Notes: a model not told the origin generated them from the sequence alone. A stretch of DNA of 64,000 nucleotides from UBA6183 sp964603255 (GCA_964603255.1 CAZRVA010000003.1:4366-68365), one strand, 5' to 3'; counted from the first letter of the stretch, positions 42,486 through 51,528 are shown. Translations and numbers: made by a program.

Positions 42486-43832
42486 ATGTTTAAAAAAATA
42501 TTAATTGCCAATCGTGGCGAAATTGCATTAAGAATTATCCGTACAGCCCGCGAAATGGGTATTAAAACGGTTGCGGTTTATTCTACAGCAGATAAAGATA
42601 GTTTACATGTAAGGTTTGCCGATGAGGCAGTTTGTATAGGTCCGCCACCTTCCCCTCAATCATACCTTAATATCCCCAATATTATTGCAGCTGCCGAAAT
42701 TACAAATGCGGATGCCATTCACCCAGGTTATGGATTTTTATCAGAAAACGCTAAATTTTCAGGAATATGCCGTGACCATGGTATCAAATTTATAGGTGCA
42801 TCGCCAGAAATGATCAATGCAATGGGGGATAAAGCCAGTGCAAAAGATACCATGAAAAAAGCTGGAGTCCCAGTAATTCCGGGCAGCGATGGTTTATTGT
42901 CAAGTTCAGATGAGGGAAGAGAGCTTGCTAAGGAAATAGGATACCCTGTTATTATCAAAGCAACTGCTGGTGGTGGTGGACGTGGTATGCGTATTATCTG
43001 GAACGATGAAGAATTTGAACGTCATTGGGATAGTGCAAAACAAGAATCGGCTGCTGCATTTGGTAACGATGGTATCTACATGGAAAAATATGTTGAAGAA
43101 CCTCGTCATATCGAAATTCAGTTGGCGGGTGATCAATATGGTAATGTTTGTCACCTAAGTGAGCGCGATTGCTCTATTCAACGTAGACATCAAAAATTAA
43201 TTGAAGAGGCACCATCACCATTCATAACTCCTGAATTGCGTGAAATTATGGGTGATGCCGCTATTAAAGGTGCAAAAGCAATTAATTACGAAGGTTTAGG
43301 CACAATTGAATTTTTGGTTGACAAGCACCGTAATTTCTATTTTATGGAAATGAACACCCGTATTCAGGTAGAGCATCCGGTAACCGAAGAAGTAATTAAT
43401 TACGATTTGGTGAAAGAGCAGATTCTGATTGCTGCTGGTGTACCAATTAGCGGTAGAAATTATTTACCAACCAAACACGCCATCGAGTGCCGTATTAATG
43501 CCGAAGATCCATTAAACAACTTCCGCCCAACTCCGGGTAAAATAGAATACTTACATAAGCCAGGCGGACATGGAACTCGTGTTGATACGCACATCTACGC
43601 AGGTTACACTATTCCATCAAACTACGATAGTATGATTGCCAAGCTTATTGTAAGCGCACAAACACGCGAAGAGGCTATTATCAAAATGGAGAGAGCCCTA
43701 GGTGAATTTATTATTGAAGGTCCTGGAATTAAAACAACTATTCCATTGCATATTAAATTAATGCAAAATGAGGATTTCAAAAAAGGAAACTTCACCACCG
43801 CATTCATGAATACATTCGATATGAACGCTTAA
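42486..43832 (+). CDS. accC: Biotin carboxylase subunit of acetyl-CoA carboxylase
   Basis: The start is ATG 42486 (MFKKILIANRGEIALRI, 448 aa); upstream codons are inside the accB terminator. This ATP-grasp enzyme has the glycine loop KATAGGGGRGMR, the bicarbonate/Mg region FMEMNTRIQVEHPVTEE and the C-terminal GYTIPSNYDSMIAKL. It carboxylates the biotin on AccB. A terminator follows at 43851-43889. Confidence 0.97.
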   Translation: MFKKILIANRGEIALRIIRTAREMGIKTVAVYSTADKDSLHVRFADEAVCIGPPPSPQSYLNIPNIIAAAEITNADAIHPGYGFLSENAKFSGICRDHGIKFIGASPEMINAMGDKASAKDTMKKAGVPVIPGSDGLLSSSDEGRELAKEIGYPVIIKATAGGGGRGMRIIWNDEEFERHWDSAKQESAAAFGNDGIYMEKYVEEPRHIEIQLAGDQYGNVCHLSERDCSIQRRHQKLIEEAPSPFITPELREIMGDAAIKGAKAINYEGLGTIEFLVDKHRNFYFMEMNTRIQVEHPVTEEVINYDLVKEQILIAAGVPISGRNYLPTKHAIECRINAEDPLNNFRPTPGKIEYLHKPGGHGTRVDTHIYAGYTIPSNYDSMIAKLIVSAQTREEAIIKMERALGEFIIEGPGIKTTIPLHIKLMQNEDFKKGNFTTAFMNTFDMNA

Positions 43833-43850
43833 CGAAATCGACTTAAACTA

Positions 43851-43889
43851 AAGCCTGACCCAGATATTTCTCTTGGTCAGGCTTTTTTT
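43851..43889 (+). terminator. Terminator of accC
   Basis: A perfect 10-bp stem (AAGCCTGACC with GGTCAGGCTT) with a 14-nt loop is followed by seven T. It closes the fatty-acid operon. Confidence 0.92.
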
Positions 43890-43910
43890 ATGACTTTTTT
43901 TGTTGAAAAA

Positions 43911-43941
43911 CTTGTTGATATAAATTACTTACCTATCTTTG
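43911..43941 (+). promoter_or_regulatory. Promoter P1 of the ribosomal super-operon
   Basis: CTTG (43911-43914), an exact 19-bp spacer and TATCTTTG (43934-43941) match the Bacteroidota consensus. Transcription would start near 43948, about 190 nt before rpsL, and run through the hairpin at 44023-44051. Confidence 0.7.
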
Positions 43942-44022
43942 CACTCCCTTTTAAGAGCCACTTAGTGGTTTCGGATGTTAAAGTCTGATGGTTAAAATTG
44001 TCTTGTAACCCGCTCAGCAACC

Positions 44023-44051
44023 AATATTTTAATAAAATTAAAATATTTTTT
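44023..44051 (+). promoter_or_regulatory. Attenuator-like hairpin in the rpsL leader
   Basis: A perfect 11-bp stem made only of A-T pairs (44023-44033 with 44037-44047) has an AAA loop and is followed by TTTTG. It lies between P1 and P2, so only P1 transcripts would contain it. AU-only stems are weak, so function is uncertain. Confidence 0.45.
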
Positions 44052-44059
44052 GTCAGGCA

Positions 44060-44091
44060 CTTGCATAGCATAATATTTACATCTACTTTTG
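44060..44091 (+). promoter_or_regulatory. Promoter P2 of the ribosomal super-operon
   Basis: CTTG (44060-44063), a 20-bp spacer and TACTTTTG (44084-44091) fit the consensus. The predicted start is about 35-40 nt before rpsL, downstream of the attenuator-like hairpin. Confidence 0.7.
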
Positions 44092-44136
44092 CCTCCCCTT
44101 AAAAATTAAGAGAAACTGTTTTTTTAAAAGCAAAAT

Positions 44137-44547
44137 ATGCCAACTATACAACAGCTTGTAAGAAAAGGCCGTACTGAAATCACGACTAAAAGTAAGTCAC
44201 CAGCCTTAGATTCATGCCCTCAACGCAGAGGCGTTTGTACCCGTGTGTACACAACAACTCCTAAAAAGCCTAACTCAGCAATGCGTAAAGTAGCTCGTGT
44301 TCGTTTAACAAACGGAAACGAGGTAAATGCGTATATTCCAGGTGAAGGTCACAATTTGCAAGAACACTCTATCGTGTTAGTTCGCGGTGGTCGTGTTAAA
44401 GATTTACCAGGTGTTCGTTACCATATTGTTCGTGGTGCTTTAGATACCGCAGGTGTTGCAGGACGTAACCAACGTAGATCTAAATATGGTACTAAAAAAC
44501 CAAAACCAGGTCAAGCAGCGGTAGATCCAAAAGCTAAAAAGAAATAA
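44137..44547 (+). CDS. rpsL: 30S ribosomal protein S12
   Basis: This 136-aa decoding-centre protein opens the super-operon. It has the conserved TTTPKKPNSAMRKVARV loop with the lysine whose substitution gives streptomycin resistance elsewhere, so the sequence looks streptomycin-sensitive. The second loop is VRGGRVKDLPGVRYH. The C terminus has a short basic extension. rpsG follows after 23 bp. Confidence 0.98.
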   Translation: MPTIQQLVRKGRTEITTKSKSPALDSCPQRRGVCTRVYTTTPKKPNSAMRKVARVRLTNGNEVNAYIPGEGHNLQEHSIVLVRGGRVKDLPGVRYHIVRGALDTAGVAGRNQRRSKYGTKKPKPGQAAVDPKAKKK

Positions 44548-44570
44548 TTAAGATTTAGGGATAGTATACA

Positions 44571-45041
44571 ATGAGAAAATCAAAACCTAAAAAACGCATT
44601 TTATTACCTGATCCAAAATTCAATGATATTTTGGTAACAAGGTTTGTTAATAACCTAATGTGGGATGGTAAAAAAAGTACAGCGTATGATGTTTTTTACA
44701 CTGCACTTGATAAAGTAGAAGCTAAAATTCAAGAACGTGGGATTGACGTTTGGAAAAAAGCTCTAAATAACATCATGCCAGCTGTTGAGGTTAAAGCGAG
44801 ACGTGTTGGTGGTGCTACTTTCCAAATTCCAATGGAGGTGCCTGCTGATAGAAAAATCGCTGTTGGTATGAAGTGGATGATTGACTATTCACGTAGACGC
44901 AACGAAAAATCAATGTCAGATAAATTGGCAGGTGAAATTATCGCAGCTTCAAAAGGTGAAGGTGCTGCTGTAAAAAAGCGTGAAGATACACACAGAATGG
45001 CTGAAGCTAACAAAGCATTCTCTCACTTCAAAGTTAGCTAA
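44571..45041 (+). CDS. rpsG: 30S ribosomal protein S7
   Basis: This 156-aa protein nucleates the 30S head by binding the 3' major domain of 16S rRNA. MRKSKPKKR at the start, the VEVKARRVGGATFQIPMEV hairpin region and the C-terminal HRMAEANKAFSHFK helix are conserved. Its 3' end and the following spacer are duplicated after the 100-N gap. Confidence 0.98.
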   Translation: MRKSKPKKRILLPDPKFNDILVTRFVNNLMWDGKKSTAYDVFYTALDKVEAKIQERGIDVWKKALNNIMPAVEVKARRVGGATFQIPMEVPADRKIAVGMKWMIDYSRRRNEKSMSDKLAGEIIAASKGEGAAVKKREDTHRMAEANKAFSHFKVS

Positions 45042-45084
45042 TTAAACAAAAGTTTAGAGTACATATAAAATGTCAAGAGACTTA

Positions 45085-45184
45085 NNNNNNNNNNNNNNNN
45101 NNNNNNNNNNNNNNNNNNNNNNNNNNNNNNNNNNNNNNNNNNNNNNNNNNNNNNNNNNNNNNNNNNNNNNNNNNNNNNNNNNNN
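45085..45184. other. Assembly gap (100 N) flanked by a 55-bp exact duplication
   Basis: The 55 bases before the gap (45030-45084) are identical to the 55 bases after it (45185-45239). The copies cover the rpsG end, the spacer and the first codons of fusA. The gap is therefore best read as two overlapping contig ends placed side by side, with no missing sequence. Confidence 0.93.
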
Positions 45185-45224
45185 AAAGTTAGCTAATTAA
45201 ACAAAAGTTTAGAGTACATATAAA

Positions 45225-47327
45225 ATGTCAAGAGACTTAACATTAACAAGAAACATTGGAATTGCGGCTCACATTGATGCGGGTAAAACCACTACAACTG
45301 AGCGTATATTATATTATTCTGGTGTAAATCATAAAATTGGTGAGGTTCACGATGGTGCTTCAACAATGGACTGGATGGTACAAGAAGCAGAGCGTGGTAT
45401 TACAATTACCTCAGCTGCTACTACTGTGCCTTGGAAATATCGTAACAAAACTTATCAAATCAATATTATTGATACCCCGGGTCACGTTGACTTTACCGTA
45501 GAGGTAAATCGTTCGTTACGTATCCTTGATGGTTTAGTATTTTTATTCTCAGCTGTTGATGGTGTTGAACCTCAATCAGAGACCAACTGGCGCTTAGCTA
45601 ACAACTACAATGTAGCACGTATCGGTTTCGTTAACAAAATGGATCGTTCTGGTGCTGACTTCTTGAAAGTTGTTAAACAGGTAAGAGACATGTTAGGTAG
45701 CCACGCTGTTCCACTTCAATTACCAATTGGTGCAGAAGACCAATTTAAAGGTGTAGTTGATTTGATTAACTTCCGTGGAATGGTTTGGAACGAGCATGAC
45801 AAAGGAATGACCTACGAAGTTGTAGAAATTCCTGCTGACATGGTTGAAGAAGCCAAAGAGTGGAGAGAAAAATTATTGGAAGCAGTTTCTGAATATGATG
45901 ATTCTTTAATGGAGAAATTCTTTGAAGATCCAACTCAAATTACAGAACGCGAAATATTAGATGCTTTACGTAAAGCTGTTGTTGATATGAAGATTGTACC
46001 TATGGTATGTGGTTCTTCATTCAAAAACAAAGGTGTACAAACCATGCTAGATTTAGTAATGGAATTGTTACCTAGCCCAATGGATAAAGAAAGCATTAAA
46101 GGTACAAATCCTAATACAGGTGAAGAGGTTAGCCGTAAACCTAGCTATGACGAACCATTTGCAGCTTTAGCATTTAAAATTGCTACAGATCCATTTGTTG
46201 GTCGTTTAGCCTTCATGCGTGCTTACTCTGGTAAGTTAGATGCTGGTTCATACGTATTAAATACACGTAGTGGTAACAAAGAACGTATCTCTCGTATCTT
46301 CCAAATGCACGCTAACAAACAAAATCCTATCGAAAGTTTAGGTGCCGGTGATATTGGTGCAGCAGTTGGTTTTAAAGATATCAAAACAGGTGATACACTT
46401 TGTGATGAGAAAAACCCTATTGTATTAGAAGCTATGCAATTCCCTGAACCGGTAATCGGTTTGGCAATTGAGCCTAAAACACAAGCAGACGTTGATAAAT
46501 TAGGTATGAGTTTAGCTAAATTAGCTGAAGAAGATCCTACCTTCCGTGTTCACACAGACGAAGACACTGGTCAAACAGTAATCTCTGGTATGGGTGAGTT
46601 ACACTTAGAAATCATCGTTGACCGTTTAAAACGTGAATTTAAAGTTGAATGTAACCAAGGTGCGCCTCAGGTTTCATACAAAGAAAATATTCAAATAGCT
46701 GTTACACACCGCGAGGTATATAAAAAGCAATCGGGTGGTAGAGGTAAATTCGCTGATATTCAGTTTGAATTAATACCTGGTTCAGCTGACAAGCCGGGCT
46801 TAGAATTTGTAAACGAAATTGTGGGTGGTGCAATTCCAAAAGAATTCATTCCTTCAGTTGAAAAAGGTTTCAAAGCTGCAATGCAAAATGGTGTATTAGC
46901 AGGTTATGCAATCGAAAGTTTAAAAGTTCGCTTATTTGACGGTTCATTCCACGCGGTGGATTCGGATGCATTATCATTCGAGTTAGCAGCTAAGATGGGC
47001 TTTAAAGAAGCAGCTCGCAAAGCAAATCCTGTGTTATTAGAACCTATCATGAAAATTGAAGTTCTTACACCAGAAGAAAACATGGGTGACGTTATTGGTG
47101 ACTTAAACAAACGTAGAGGTCAATTAGAAGGAATGGACACTCGCGCAGGTTCACAAGTAATTAAAGCAAAAGTTCCTTTAGCAGAGATGTTCGGATACGT
47201 AACTCAATTACGTACCTTATCATCAGGTCGTGCAACATCAACAATGGAGTTCGATCATTACGCTGAAGCACCACGCAACGTACAAGAAGAAGTTTTAGCA
47301 AAAGTAAACGGTAAAGCAAAAGCCTAA
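45225..47327 (+). CDS. fusA: Elongation factor G
   Basis: This 700-aa translocation GTPase has the P-loop AAHIDAGKTTTTER (K21, T22), switch II DTPGHVDF and the NKMDRSG base-recognition motif. Domains II-V complete it, including the GMGELHLEIIVDRLKREF segment. An orphan start (first few codons) is repeated before the gap. tuf, often next in the str operon of other phyla, is absent: rpsJ starts 4 bp later. Confidence 0.98.
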   Translation: MSRDLTLTRNIGIAAHIDAGKTTTTERILYYSGVNHKIGEVHDGASTMDWMVQEAERGITITSAATTVPWKYRNKTYQINIIDTPGHVDFTVEVNRSLRILDGLVFLFSAVDGVEPQSETNWRLANNYNVARIGFVNKMDRSGADFLKVVKQVRDMLGSHAVPLQLPIGAEDQFKGVVDLINFRGMVWNEHDKGMTYEVVEIPADMVEEAKEWREKLLEAVSEYDDSLMEKFFEDPTQITEREILDALRKAVVDMKIVPMVCGSSFKNKGVQTMLDLVMELLPSPMDKESIKGTNPNTGEEVSRKPSYDEPFAALAFKIATDPFVGRLAFMRAYSGKLDAGSYVLNTRSGNKERISRIFQMHANKQNPIESLGAGDIGAAVGFKDIKTGDTLCDEKNPIVLEAMQFPEPVIGLAIEPKTQADVDKLGMSLAKLAEEDPTFRVHTDEDTGQTVISGMGELHLEIIVDRLKREFKVECNQGAPQVSYKENIQIAVTHREVYKKQSGGRGKFADIQFELIPGSADKPGLEFVNEIVGGAIPKEFIPSVEKGFKAAMQNGVLAGYAIESLKVRLFDGSFHAVDSDALSFELAAKMGFKEAARKANPVLLEPIMKIEVLTPEENMGDVIGDLNKRRGQLEGMDTRAGSQVIKAKVPLAEMFGYVTQLRTLSSGRATSTMEFDHYAEAPRNVQEEVLAKVNGKAKA

Positions 47328-47331
47328 TATC

Positions 47332-47640
47332 ATGGTTAACCAAAGAATAAGAATCAAGCTTAAGTCATTTGACTACAATCTGGTTGACAAGTCGGCAGAG
47401 AAGATTGTAAAGACGGTAAAATCTACCGGAGCTGTGGTAAGTGGTCCAATTCCACTTCCTACAAAAAAGAAAATTTACACAGTTCTTCGCTCTCCACATG
47501 TTAACAAGAAAGCCAGAGAACAATTCCAGTTATGCTCTTATAAAAGAATTCTGGACATTTACAGTTCAACCGCAAAAACTGTTGATGCACTAATGAAATT
47601 AGAATTACCAAGCGGTGTTGATGTTGAAATTAAAGTTTGA
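47332..47640 (+). CDS. rpsJ: 30S ribosomal protein S10
   Basis: This 102-aa protein has RIRIKLKSFDYNLVDKSAEKI, PIPLPTKKKIYTVLRSPHVNKK and a C-terminal LPSGVDVEIKV strand. S10 binds the 30S head and, with NusB, acts in antitermination. It starts 4 bp after fusA, so the str and S10 clusters are fused. rplC follows after 12 bp. Confidence 0.98.
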   Translation: MVNQRIRIKLKSFDYNLVDKSAEKIVKTVKSTGAVVSGPIPLPTKKKIYTVLRSPHVNKKAREQFQLCSYKRILDIYSSTAKTVDALMKLELPSGVDVEIKV

Positions 47641-47652
47641 TCATAGAAAATT

Positions 47653-48270
47653 ATGTCAGGACTGATAGGAAAAAAAGTTGGAATGACCAGCATTTACGAT
47701 AAAAACGGCAAGAATGTAGCTTGTACGATTATCGAAGCGGGCCCTTGTGTGGTAACGCAAGTTAAAACCACCGAAAAAGATGGCTACGCTGCTGTTCAGC
47801 TAGCGTATGGAGAACGTAAAGAAAAAAACACTCCCGCTGCGCAAATAGGTATATTTAAAAAAGCTAATACCACGCCTAAACGTAAGTTGGTAGAATTTAA
47901 AGGCTTTGAACAAACATTAGAACTAGGACAAACCATTTCGGTTGACCTTTTCGCTGAGGGAGAATTTGTTGACGTTGTCGGCACTTCTAAAGGTAAAGGT
48001 TTCCAAGGTGTTGTTAAACGTCATGGTTTTAGTGGGGTTGGTATGCAAACGCATGGTCAACACAACCGCTTAAGAGCTCCTGGTTCATTAGGTGCTTCTT
48101 CTGATCCTTCACGTGTATTTAAAGGTATGCGTATGGCTGGAAGAACCGGTGGTGATCGTGTAAAGAAAACCAACCTTGAAATTTTAAAAGTAATGAAGGA
48201 CCAAAACTTGCTAGTTATTAAAGGTAGCATTCCTGGTTCTAAAGGTTCAATCGTATTTATCGAGAAATAA
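47653..48270 (+). CDS. rplC: 50S ribosomal protein L3
   Basis: This 205-aa protein has the long loop reaching toward the peptidyl transferase centre, visible as GFQGVVKRHGFSG and MQTHGQHNRLRAPGSLG with the methylation-type Gln. The length is normal. It lies 1 bp before rplD in the S10 order. Confidence 0.98.
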   Translation: MSGLIGKKVGMTSIYDKNGKNVACTIIEAGPCVVTQVKTTEKDGYAAVQLAYGERKEKNTPAAQIGIFKKANTTPKRKLVEFKGFEQTLELGQTISVDLFAEGEFVDVVGTSKGKGFQGVVKRHGFSGVGMQTHGQHNRLRAPGSLGASSDPSRVFKGMRMAGRTGGDRVKKTNLEILKVMKDQNLLVIKGSIPGSKGSIVFIEK

Positions 48271-48271
48271 C

Positions 48272-48898
48272 ATGGAATTAGCAGTATTGAACATAAACGG
48301 TACAGAAACCGGTAAGAAAGTAACTCTTTCTGCAGATACTTTCGGTATCGAACCAAATAACCATGCTATTTATTTAGATGTTAAGCAATACTTGGCTAAC
48401 CAACGTCAAGGAACGCATAAAGCTAAAGAAAGAAGTGAAGTAAGCGGTTCAACCAAGAAATTACATCGCCAAAAAGGTACAGGCGGATCACGTAAAGGTA
48501 GTATCAAAAGTGGTACTTTCGTAGGTGGTGCTCGTATACACGGTCCACGTCCACGTGATTACAGTTTTAAACTAAACAAAAAGTTAAAGCAACTTGCCCG
48601 TAAATCGGCATTTGCATACAAGGCGAAAGAAAACAATATTACTGTTTTAGAGAACTTCAACTTTGAAGCTCCAAAAACAAAACAATATATTGCTCTTTTA
48701 AATAACCTTAAGTTAGCAAACGAAAAAGTATTGATGATTATACCTGAGTATAACCACAATATTTACCGCTCAAGCCGCAACTTGCCAAAAGCAAAAGTGG
48801 TAGCAGCAAAAGACGTAAATACCTACGAAATCTTGCACGCTAACAAAGTTATCTTGCTTGAAAACTCGGTACCAGTTATTGTTGAAACATTAAATTAA
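48272..48898 (+). CDS. rplD: 50S ribosomal protein L4
   Basis: This 208-aa protein has an exit-tunnel extension visible in KLHRQKGTGGSRKGS and HGPRPRDYSFKLNKK. In E. coli L4 also represses its own operon; no comparable leader is recognised upstream of rpsJ here. It lies between rplC and rplW with 1- and 5-bp gaps. Confidence 0.98.
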   Translation: MELAVLNINGTETGKKVTLSADTFGIEPNNHAIYLDVKQYLANQRQGTHKAKERSEVSGSTKKLHRQKGTGGSRKGSIKSGTFVGGARIHGPRPRDYSFKLNKKLKQLARKSAFAYKAKENNITVLENFNFEAPKTKQYIALLNNLKLANEKVLMIIPEYNHNIYRSSRNLPKAKVVAAKDVNTYEILHANKVILLENSVPVIVETLN

Positions 48899-48903
48899 TT
48901 AAG

Positions 48904-49194
48904 ATGAGCGTTTTAAAAAAGCCTTTAATCACTGAAAAATCTACTCGTTTAAGCGAAAAGCTTAATCAGTATAGCTTTTTAGTAGAAAAGACAGCTAACA
49001 AACCTGAGATTAAGGTTGCAATTGAAAAAATGTACGATGTTACTGTAACGAGCGTAAGCACAGCTATCTATGCAGGTAAAGCAAAATCACGCTTTACTAA
49101 AAGAGGGCAATTCAGTGGCAGAAGACCATCAGTAAAAAAAGCTATTATCACTGTTAAAGAAGGTCAAACTATTGACTTCTTCGCAAACATATAA
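48904..49194 (+). CDS. rplW: 50S ribosomal protein L23
   Basis: This 96-aa protein starts SVLKKPLITEKSTRLSEK. It is the docking site at the tunnel exit for trigger factor and SRP. The FTKRGQFSGRRPSVKKAI loop is present. Normal length. Confidence 0.97.
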   Translation: MSVLKKPLITEKSTRLSEKLNQYSFLVEKTANKPEIKVAIEKMYDVTVTSVSTAIYAGKAKSRFTKRGQFSGRRPSVKKAIITVKEGQTIDFFANI

Positions 49195-49215
49195 TTGAAG
49201 AATATTTAAGTAATT

Positions 49216-50040
49216 ATGGGAATTAGAAAATTTAGACCAATGACTCCGGGTACTCGCTTCAAATCAGCGAATACATTTGAGGAGATCACGACATCAACAC
49301 CCGAAAAATCGTTGATTGCAAAACACAGCAAAAGTGGTGGTCGTAATGGTTCTGGTAAAATGACTATGCGCTACATTGGTGGTGGTCATAAGCAAAAATA
49401 CCGTATCATCGACTTTAAACGCAACAAGCATGGTGTACCTGCAACTGTTGCTACCATTGAGTATGATCCAAACCGTACAGGTCGTATTGCATTATTGCAT
49501 TACGCTGATGGTGAAAAAAGATACATGCTTGCTCCACATGGCTTAAAAGTAGGCCAAACAATTATGAGTGGAACTGGTGCTGCTCCAGAAATTGGAAATG
49601 CATTACCGTTAAGCGAAATTCCTCTTGGTACGGTAATCTACAATGTAGAATTACAACCTGGTCAAGGTGGAAAGTTAGTTCGCTCAGCTGGTTCTTTTGC
49701 TCAATTGTTAAACCGTGATGGTAAATATGCGATTGTTAAATTAGCTTCAGGCGAAACTCGTATGATTGTATCAACATGTTTGGCAACAATCGGATCTGTT
49801 TCAAACCCTGATCATAGCTTAGAGCGTAAAGGAAAAGCTGGTGCTAATCGTTGGAGAGGTATTCGCCCACGCACTAGACCGGTTGCAATGAACCCTGTAG
49901 ATCACCCTATGGGTGGTGGTGAAGGTAGAGCCTCTGGAGGTCACCCTCGCTCACGCAAAGGTTTAATTGCCAAGGGTTACAAAACCCGTACGCCTAAAAA
50001 GCATTCAAATAAATTTATTATCGAAAGACGTAAGAAGTAA
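49216..50040 (+). CDS. rplB: 50S ribosomal protein L2
   Basis: This 274-aa protein is needed for subunit joining and peptidyl transfer. It has RNGSGKMTMRYIGGGHKQKYR and the C-terminal VAMNPVDHPMGGGEGR with the conserved histidine. Normal length. rpsS follows after 6 bp. Confidence 0.98.
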   Translation: MGIRKFRPMTPGTRFKSANTFEEITTSTPEKSLIAKHSKSGGRNGSGKMTMRYIGGGHKQKYRIIDFKRNKHGVPATVATIEYDPNRTGRIALLHYADGEKRYMLAPHGLKVGQTIMSGTGAAPEIGNALPLSEIPLGTVIYNVELQPGQGGKLVRSAGSFAQLLNRDGKYAIVKLASGETRMIVSTCLATIGSVSNPDHSLERKGKAGANRWRGIRPRTRPVAMNPVDHPMGGGEGRASGGHPRSRKGLIAKGYKTRTPKKHSNKFIIERRKK

Positions 50041-50046
50041 TAGAAT

Positions 50047-50313
50047 ATGGCTCGTTCGCTAAAAAAAGGACCATTCGTTGATATTAAGCTTGACAAAAAA
50101 GTACAAGCGATGAACGAATCAAAAAAGAAATCGGTGATTAAAACTTGGTCACGCAGAACTATGATTACACCTGATTTCGTAGGTCATACATTCGGAGTGC
50201 ACAACGGAAACAAGTTCATTCCGGTTTATGTAACTGAAAACATGGTAGGCCACAAACTTGGTGAATTTGCACCTACCAGAACATTCAAGAGTCACCCGAC
50301 TAAAAAAGACTAA
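50047..50313 (+). CDS. rpsS: 30S ribosomal protein S19
   Basis: This 88-aa head protein starts MARSLKKGPFVD and ends GEFAPTRTFKSHPTKKD. It pairs with S13 near the A-site finger. Spacing to rplV is 6 bp. Confidence 0.98.
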   Translation: MARSLKKGPFVDIKLDKKVQAMNESKKKSVIKTWSRRTMITPDFVGHTFGVHNGNKFIPVYVTENMVGHKLGEFAPTRTFKSHPTKKD

Positions 50314-50319
50314 CGAATA

Positions 50320-50703
50320 ATGGAAGCAATAGCGAAATTAAATAACTGTCCTACTTCGCCTCGTAAAATGAGGTTACTTGCCGACTTAGTGCGCGGTAAA
50401 CGTGTAGGTGAAGCGATGAATATTCTTCGTTTCAATAACAAAAAAGAAAGCTCACATCGTTTAGAAAAATTGTTACGCTCGGCAATTGCCAATTGGGAAC
50501 AAAAAAACGAAGGTGCTGATGTTGAAAACGCACAGTTATACGTAAAAACAATTTTTGTGGATGGTGGCGCAATGATGAAGCGTGTTAGACCCGCTCCGCA
50601 AGGTAGAGCATACCGTGTTAGAAAACGTTCTAATCACGTTACGCTTGTAGTTGACAGCAAACTTGCTGCAGCTGTTGAAACAGTAAATAATAACAACGCA
50701 TAA
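50320..50703 (+). CDS. rplV: 50S ribosomal protein L22
   Basis: This 127-aa protein lines the exit tunnel with its beta-hairpin, seen near MKRVRPAPQGRAYRVRKRS. SPRKMRLLADLVRGK is the conserved N-terminal helix. rpsC follows after 12 bp. Confidence 0.98.
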   Translation: MEAIAKLNNCPTSPRKMRLLADLVRGKRVGEAMNILRFNNKKESSHRLEKLLRSAIANWEQKNEGADVENAQLYVKTIFVDGGAMMKRVRPAPQGRAYRVRKRSNHVTLVVDSKLAAAVETVNNNNA

Positions 50704-50715
50704 ATTTAAATCAGA

Positions 50716-51528
50716 ATGGGACAAAAAGTTAACCCGATAGGTTTAAGATTAGGTATCATCAGAGGTTGGGAATCTAACTGGTACGGTGGCAACAATTTTG
50801 CTGATAAACTTATTGAAGATGAGAAAATCAGAAAATACCTAAAAGCTCGTATCGCAAAAGGTGGTATCGCTCGTATTGTAATCGAAAGAACAATAAAGCG
50901 CATCATCATAACTATTCATACATCTCGTCCGGGTATCGTTATCGGTAAAGCCGGATCAGAAGTTGATAAGATTAAAGAAGAGATCAAGAAGTTGACTAAG
51001 AAGGATGTTCAAATCAATATATTTGAAATTAAACGTCCGGAATTAGACGCTACTTTAGTTGGCGAAACCATTGCCAGCCAGTTAGAAGCTCGTGTTTCAT
51101 ACAAGCGTGCTTTAAAAACTGCAATTGCTTCAACCATGAGAATGGGTGCTGAAGGTATTAAAATTATGGTATCAGGTCGTTTAGGTGGAGCAGAGATGGC
51201 TCGTTCAGAATCTTACAAAGAGGGTAGAACACCATTGCATACTTTACGTGCTGATATCGATTATACTATCGCAGAAGCTTTAACAGTATATGGTAAAATT
51301 GGTATCAAAGTTTGGATCTGTAAAGGTGAGGTATACGGTAAACGTGACTTATCTCCAAACGCAGGCGTAGCAAGTGCTGAAGGTTCACGTGGTGGAAACC
51401 GTGGTGGAAACGACAGAAGAGGCGCAGGCGACAGACCAAGAGGTGATAGAAGAAACGACAGACCACGTGGCGATAGAAAACCTTCGGGCGATAGAAGAGG
51501 TGCTGGCGATAGAAAACCAAAGAATTAA
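50716..51528 (+). CDS. rpsC: 30S ribosomal protein S3 with Arg/Gly/Asp-rich C-terminal tail
   Basis: This 270-aa protein is longer than the usual 210-240. The KH domain (HTSRPGIVIGKAGSEVDKI at 68-86) and S3 C-terminal domain end at about residue 214. Residues 218-270 form a low-complexity tail with five GDR triplets (238-240, 243-245, 252-254, 258-260, 264-266). S3 lines the mRNA entry channel, where it contributes to helicase activity. The tail is positively charged and probably disordered, so it may contact mRNA near the entry site. Confidence 0.97.
   Translation: MGQKVNPIGLRLGIIRGWESNWYGGNNFADKLIEDEKIRKYLKARIAKGGIARIVIERTIKRIIITIHTSRPGIVIGKAGSEVDKIKEEIKKLTKKDVQINIFEIKRPELDATLVGETIASQLEARVSYKRALKTAIASTMRMGAEGIKIMVSGRLGGAEMARSESYKEGRTPLHTLRADIDYTIAEALTVYGKIGIKVWICKGEVYGKRDLSPNAGVASAEGSRGGNRGGNDRRGAGDRPRGDRRNDRPRGDRKPSGDRRGAGDRKPKN

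Noticed and set aside
45030..45239. 55-bp direct repeat around the 100-N gap as a biological duplication
   Set aside because: Exact identity with a placeholder of N between is typical of overlapping contig ends.
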